From NCBI GenBank assembly GCA_964369445.1, contig CAYJFU010000074.1:1-8328 (forward strand): a DNA stretch of 8,328 nucleotides, read 5' to 3'. The notes below the pieces were generated by a model. It was not told where the DNA came from. It was given only the letters and a program-made list of their open reading frames with translations, and did not search any database. The stretch is from CAYJBH01 sp964369445 (lineage in GTDB: Bacteria; Bacillota; Clostridia; Oscillospirales; Ruminococcaceae). Positions 5,481 to 8,328 of this stretch are shown piece by piece. The number at the start of each line of letters is the position of its first letter. Positions within the stretch are counted from its first letter, which is position 1. The translations under genes were made by a program, and so were the position numbers.

Positions 5481-7418
5481 CATTTTAATTCTTCTTAAGT
5501 ACAGCGAGGTTAGTGGCGGTATTGTAACTGTGATGTGATGATTTTTTCCGTGCATTGCCCCTTGTAAAGTTTTTAACAGCCCATCGTTTTTCACGCCTGT
5601 TCCGCCAAAACAGAGTTCATTTGAGCTGAATACTTCCTCGTAAGTGCCCTCCTTTTCAACACCTATAGAGTAGTCTTCCCTTTGCACCGGTGCAAAATTT
5701 GATATACAAAGCAGTTCATCGCCGCGGCTATCGAACCTGAAAAATGCCACTATGTTCTGCTCCGAGTCGTCCATTATCCCCCAACAAAACCCTTTTGTTT
5801 TAAAGTCCAGCTCATAGAGTTCGGGGGAGGCGCGGTAAAAATTGTTTAGATATTTTATGTAGCGCTGTAGTTGCATGTGCGAATCGTAGTCCAAAAGCAT
5901 CCAATTGAGAGCGCTTTCTGGAGACCACTCTTTAAACTGTCCGAACTCACACCCCATAAACATTTGGTTTTTGCCGGGATGCGCTATCATATAACCGAAA
6001 AGAGTGCGCAGGTTTGCAAATTTCGCCTCGTATTCGCCCGGCATGCTATTGATAAGGGAGCCGATATTTTCTGACATATCCGCTTGCCCCAGACCGAGCA
6101 AAAACCGCTCGGAAAACGCATAGTAGATGCTAAAGGTGACCTTTTGGTGGCAGTTGCGCCGAAAAAACGGATCGGTTGACATATACTCCATCATATCCGT
6201 TGTCCAGCCGTAATTGTTGCAAAGGGTAAAACCCAGACCGCCCTCATTTATAGGGCCGGTAACAGCCGGCCACGGCACTTCTTCCTGGGCAATCGTTATA
6301 AATCCCGGGTTGCGCCGTTTGAGCTCGTCGTTAAACTTTTGAAAAAACTCGAAGGCCTCGAGGTTTTCACGACCGCCGAAGGCGTTGCGCTCCCACATGC
6401 CCTCTCCCCTACCGTAGTCTCGATAGAGCACCGATGTAAGGTTGTTTATCTTTATGCCGTCGATGTGGAACACCTCCATCCAATAGACGGCTGCCGAGAT
6501 CAAAAAGTTTTGCACTGCCGGTTTTGCAAAGTCAAACTGGACACAATCACTGTCGGGGCGTTCGCGTAGAAATGAGTTTTCGCTTTCAAAGGCATAACCG
6601 CCATCAAACATAAAAAGACCGTCATCCTCTTTCGGAAAGCTCAGCAAAGGCATATCCACTATGACCCCAACATTTAGGCTGTGAGCTTTATCAACGAAAT
6701 ATATAAAATCCTCCGGCTGACCGTGGGCGCCACTTGTGGAAAAAAGACCATGTACTTTGTAACCGTAATTGTCACCTTTAGCACAAAAAGTCTGCGGCAT
6801 GAGCGAAATATGGGTGAAACCCATCTCAGCAACGTAAGGAACCATAACATCGGCAAGCTCACGATAGTCATATGCCGAGCCGTCGTCGTTACGACGCCAC
6901 GAGGTTGTATGAATTTCATAAATGGACAGCGGTCGATTTTGTATCGGCTCCTCTACCTGTTCGTACATCCACGTTATGTCACCCCAGCGATATCTTTTTA
7001 GTGGGTGCACCACCGAGACGGTGCCGTGCTGCTCGTCGTGTCGACTGCAAAAGGCAAAGGGATCGGGGCGCAGTTTTACATTGCCGTCCGGCGAAATTAT
7101 GCGAAATTTGTAACAGCTCTCTGAGGGCATGTAGGGTACAAACAACTCGTAAATGCCGCTATCACCGTGCTGTTGCAGCTCATGCGTGGTTGTGTTCCAG
7201 CCGTTAAAATCCCCCAGCAGGTAGACATGCGCCGCGCACCTTGCGAAAACACGAAAAACCACACCCAGAGTTAGCTTATGCAAAACCCTGTGTGCACCAA
7301 AAAACTTATAAGCCTCATAAGATGCGCCTTGGTTGAATGTGTAAAGCGCTTCAGGGGCATCGCTGACCCCTACAAGCTTTTTGAAGGCTGATGGTAATGT
7401 TTTGCTAAAACCGTTCAT
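5472..7418 (-). CDS. glgB: GlgB-like protein with a replaced active site: probable branching-enzyme pseudoenzyme
   Basis: By overall sequence a 1,4-alpha-glucan branching enzyme (GH13 with CBM48): FRVFARCAAHVYLLGDFNGWN (CBM48, split here near residues 55-75), SIYEIHTTSWRR (165-176), YRELADVMVPYV, FDFAKPAVQNFLIS, GGRENLEAFEF, NEGGLGF and EFGQFKEW (491-498), ending in a beta-sandwich domain. The length of 648 is normal. Catalytic residues are lost. Aligned to E. coli GlgB, nucleophile Asp405 is Asn325 (HIDGIKINNL), acid/base Glu458 is Gln378 (IAQEEVPWP), Asp526 is Ala446 and His525 is Gln445 (LGLGQADMSEN), Arg403 is Lys323 and His340 is Ser260. Asp335 (Asp255) and probably Tyr300 (Tyr220) remain. 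The frame is open throughout and flanking motifs are intact, so this is not a frameshift or decay. It is first in the operon, 2 nt before glgC. The ATG at 7418 has a weak GGAAAAG site. I infer a glucan-binding regulatory or scaffold role; branching activity is unlikely. Confidence 0.88.
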   Translation of the reverse strand: MNGFSKTLPSAFKKLVGVSDAPEALYTFNQGASYEAYKFFGAHRVLHKLTLGVVFRVFARCAAHVYLLGDFNGWNTTTHELQQHGDSGIYELFVPYMPSESCYKFRIISPDGNVKLRPDPFAFCSRHDEQHGTVSVVHPLKRYRWGDITWMYEQVEEPIQNRPLSIYEIHTTSWRRNDDGSAYDYRELADVMVPYVAEMGFTHISLMPQTFCAKGDNYGYKVHGLFSTSGAHGQPEDFIYFVDKAHSLNVGVIVDMPLLSFPKEDDGLFMFDGGYAFESENSFLRERPDSDCVQFDFAKPAVQNFLISAAVYWMEVFHIDGIKINNLTSVLYRDYGRGEGMWERNAFGGRENLEAFEFFQKFNDELKRRNPGFITIAQEEVPWPAVTGPINEGGLGFTLCNNYGWTTDMMEYMSTDPFFRRNCHQKVTFSIYYAFSERFLLGLGQADMSENIGSLINSMPGEYEAKFANLRTLFGYMIAHPGKNQMFMGCEFGQFKEWSPESALNWMLLDYDSHMQLQRYIKYLNNFYRASPELYELDFKTKGFCWGIMDDSEQNIVAFFRFDSRGDELLCISNFAPVQREDYSIGVEKEGTYEEVFSSNELCFGGTGVKNDGLLKTLQGAMHGKNHHITVTIPPLTSLYLRRIKMEE

Positions 7419-7475
7419 TAAGTTCTTTTCCGTCTACCACGTTTTGTTGGACTATGTTTAAGGGCTGAGACTATG

Positions 7476-7510
7476 TATTCCCGTCGGCTTGATGCCGATG
7501 ATGGGTAATA
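7476..7510. repeat. Stem-loop in the glgB-like leader
   Basis: Interrupted inverted repeat: TATTCCC pairs with GGG-T-AATA on the outside and TCGGC with GCCGA on the inside, around a 5-nt loop TTGAT, with an internal loop between the two stems. If transcription starts near the candidate promoter, it lies in the leader of the glycogen operon, about 58 nt before the start codon. A G-U pair makes it slightly better folded as plus-strand RNA. There is no T-run. It matches no riboswitch class I can recognise. Confidence 0.4.
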
Positions 7511-7554
7511 ACCGGTGTTGCAGATACCGCTGTTGCGATGTTGTAAATACCATT

Positions 7555-7571
7555 TGTGCCAAGCCGGCACA
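7555..7571. promoter_or_regulatory. 17-bp palindrome, candidate operator upstream of the glycogen operon
   Basis: TGTGCC, 5 nt, GGCACA: perfect 6-bp arms. On the minus strand it directly follows TATAAC/CATAAT (7581-7571), which resembles a -10 box. A repressor bound here would cover the transcription start, or the palindrome could fold at the 5' end of the message. The symmetry is visible; the operator role is inferred. Confidence 0.4.
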
Positions 7572-7600
7572 TTATGTTATAACGGTTTTTACAAAAAGTA
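7571..7600 (-). promoter_or_regulatory. Weak promoter candidate for the glycogen operon
   Basis: On the minus strand, overlapping -10-like hexamers TATAAC (7581-7576) and CATAAT (7576-7571) lie in the A/T-rich part of the gap between corA and the glgB-like gene. No good -35 box lies 16-18 nt upstream (the best is T-rich, near ACTTTT), so an activator or alternative sigma factor may be needed. The implied leader is about 145 nt. Confidence 0.3.
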
Positions 7601-7663
7601 TTTAGTGAACGATGTAGATAAGTTGTAAAAAGTTTTTTACGATATTGGACAAAGATTGATGCC

Positions 7664-8328
7664 TTATAACTTACGAAATAAGTTTACCTTTATTAGCTTT
7701 TTGAATATCATAACCAGTACGGTAAATGCTGTGACCACCACAGCAATACCACACACTATGAAAAATCCATACGGATTATCCGCAAAAGGAACAGGAACGT
7801 TCATACCCCAAATACTGCCTATAAATGTCGGTATGGCAATTATGATAGTGATGGCAGTCAACAATTTCATCACTATATTGAGGTTGTTGGATATGACCGA
7901 GGCAAACGCATCCATCGTGCCACTTAAAATGTCCCTGTAGATGTTGCACATCTCAATAGCCTGTCGGTTTTCAATGATAACATCCTCAAGCAGGTCTTCA
8001 TCAGCCGGAAAGTTTCGAATAAAGCTCTGCCGCGCCAATTTTTCCAGTACAATCTCATTACCTTTAAGCGAGGTGGAAAAATAAACAAGGCTCTTTTCAA
8101 GGCCGAGCATCTGGATGAGTTCCTTGTTACGCATTGAGATATGAAGTGCGTTTTCCACCCTTGTCGATGCCTTGTCTATCTGTTTTAGATAGGCAAGAAA
8201 AAGCGTTGCATTACGGTTGAGCAACTGCAAAAGCATCCTGTTGCGCTTTTTTGTGGAAAAGTAGCGCACCAACCCTTCCAAAAACCCTCTCACCAGCATC
8301 GTCTCTTTTATACCTACGCTCACAATGT
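7664..8328 (-). CDS. corA: CorA-family magnesium/divalent cation channel, C-terminal part, truncated by window edge
   Basis: Homopentameric inner-membrane channel for Mg2+ (in some members Co2+ or Ni2+). The window holds the last 221 or so residues; the family is usually 300-320 long, so roughly 90 N-terminal residues lie beyond the right edge. The frame stays open to the edge, and a GTG at 8323 inside it is not the start. Seen in order: the long cytoplasmic helix (NRNATLFLAYLKQIDKAS, then the SMRNKELIQMLGLEKSLVYF segment, which is strongly CorA-like), a first membrane helix (LLTAITIIIAIPTFIGSIW), the selectivity motif GMN at 7807-7799, a short periplasmic loop with NPYG, a second membrane helix and a basic tail (KKLIKVNLFRKL). 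The stop is TAA at 7666-7664. No convincing terminator follows: nearby hairpins are A/T-only and weak. No functional link with the glycogen genes is evident. Confidence 0.93.
   Translation of the reverse strand, partial: IVSVGIKETMLVRGFLEGLVRYFSTKKRNRMLLQLLNRNATLFLAYLKQIDKASTRVENALHISMRNKELIQMLGLEKSLVYFSTSLKGNEIVLEKLARQSFIRNFPADEDLLEDVIIENRQAIEMCNIYRDILSGTMDAFASVISNNLNIVMKLLTAITIIIAIPTFIGSIWGMNVPVPFADNPYGFFIVCGIAVVVTAFTVLVMIFKKLIKVNLFRKL

Noticed and set aside
5472..7418. Possibility that the GlgB active-site changes come from a frameshift or sequencing error
   Set aside because: Each change is flanked by intact in-frame conserved sequence, and the changes lie in four separate GH13 regions, which random error would not produce.
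7440..7540. TPP riboswitch-like pieces on the plus strand (GGCTGAGA, then GGGTAATAACCGG)
   Set aside because: The order resembles THI-box elements, but the GGGGTGC segment, the P3 stem before CTGAGA and the GTAGGGA end are missing, and there is no plus-strand gene downstream.
7471..7572. 33-codon minus-strand reading frame (ATG at 7572) in the glgB-like leader
   Set aside because: It has no ribosome binding site, starts within the -10/palindrome region and has a composition unlike a known leader peptide.
7556..7575. Sigma-54 promoter suggested by TTGGCAC on the minus strand
   Set aside because: The -24 half (TGGCAC) is present, but no TTGC element follows at the required spacing.
7573..7640. 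A/T-rich inverted repeats (GTAAAAAACTTTTTAC; TTTTTGTAAAAA) as the corA terminator
   Set aside because: The stems are short and A/T-only with no G/C core, so they are too weak to call as an intrinsic terminator.

Overview
The window looks like a chromosomal segment of a low-to-mid G+C Gram-positive bacterium, most likely class Clostridia and possibly an Oscillospirales/Ruminococcaceae relative. The evidence is the paired glgC and glgD genes (a Firmicutes trait), strong GGAGG-type ribosome binding sites, TTG and GTG start codons, and a textbook TTGACA-N17-TATAAT promoter. The taxonomic call is inference; no marker gene settles it. Every gene lies on the minus strand, so the text follows transcription from the right edge to the left edge.

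Layout in reading order: (1) the C-terminal two-thirds of a CorA-type Mg2+/divalent cation channel (7664-8328, N-terminus outside the window). (2) A 245-base gap with a candidate promoter, a 17-bp palindrome and a stem-loop, forming the probable leader of the glycogen operon. (3) A four-gene glycogen operon in the order glgB-like, glgC, glgD, glgA (7418 to 1530). The first three genes are joined by a 2-nt gap and a 7-nt overlap, with ribosome binding sites inside the preceding genes. glgA follows after 188 nt. (4) A 43-base perfect palindrome after glgA. (5) greA, with its own consensus promoter and a leader of about 124 nt. (6) A hairpin after greA, then the first 204 codons of a PLP-dependent cysteine desulfurase that runs off the left edge.

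GlgC makes ADP-glucose, GlgD is its non-catalytic partner, and GlgA extends alpha-1,4-glucan chains. The GlgB-like protein should branch them, but its active site has been replaced. The nucleophile Asp, the acid/base Glu and the transition-state Asp are Asn325, Gln378 and Ala446, and three further invariant GH13 residues are also changed, while the CBM48 domain and the fold-level motifs are kept. It is therefore probably a pseudoenzyme, translated in coupling with the ADP-glucose synthase genes. This is the most interesting signal in the window. If it is right, half of this four-gene operon encodes catalytically dead homologues (the GlgB-like protein and GlgD), and a true branching enzyme should lie elsewhere in the genome or be missing.

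Other points: GlgA has Ser where the ADP-glucose-binding Lys of the KTGGL motif is normally found. The starts of greA, glgA and glgC are non-ATG codons, chosen from ribosome binding sites and family N-termini. I see no mobile elements, CRISPR arrays, tRNA or rRNA genes. The plus strand shows no credible gene.
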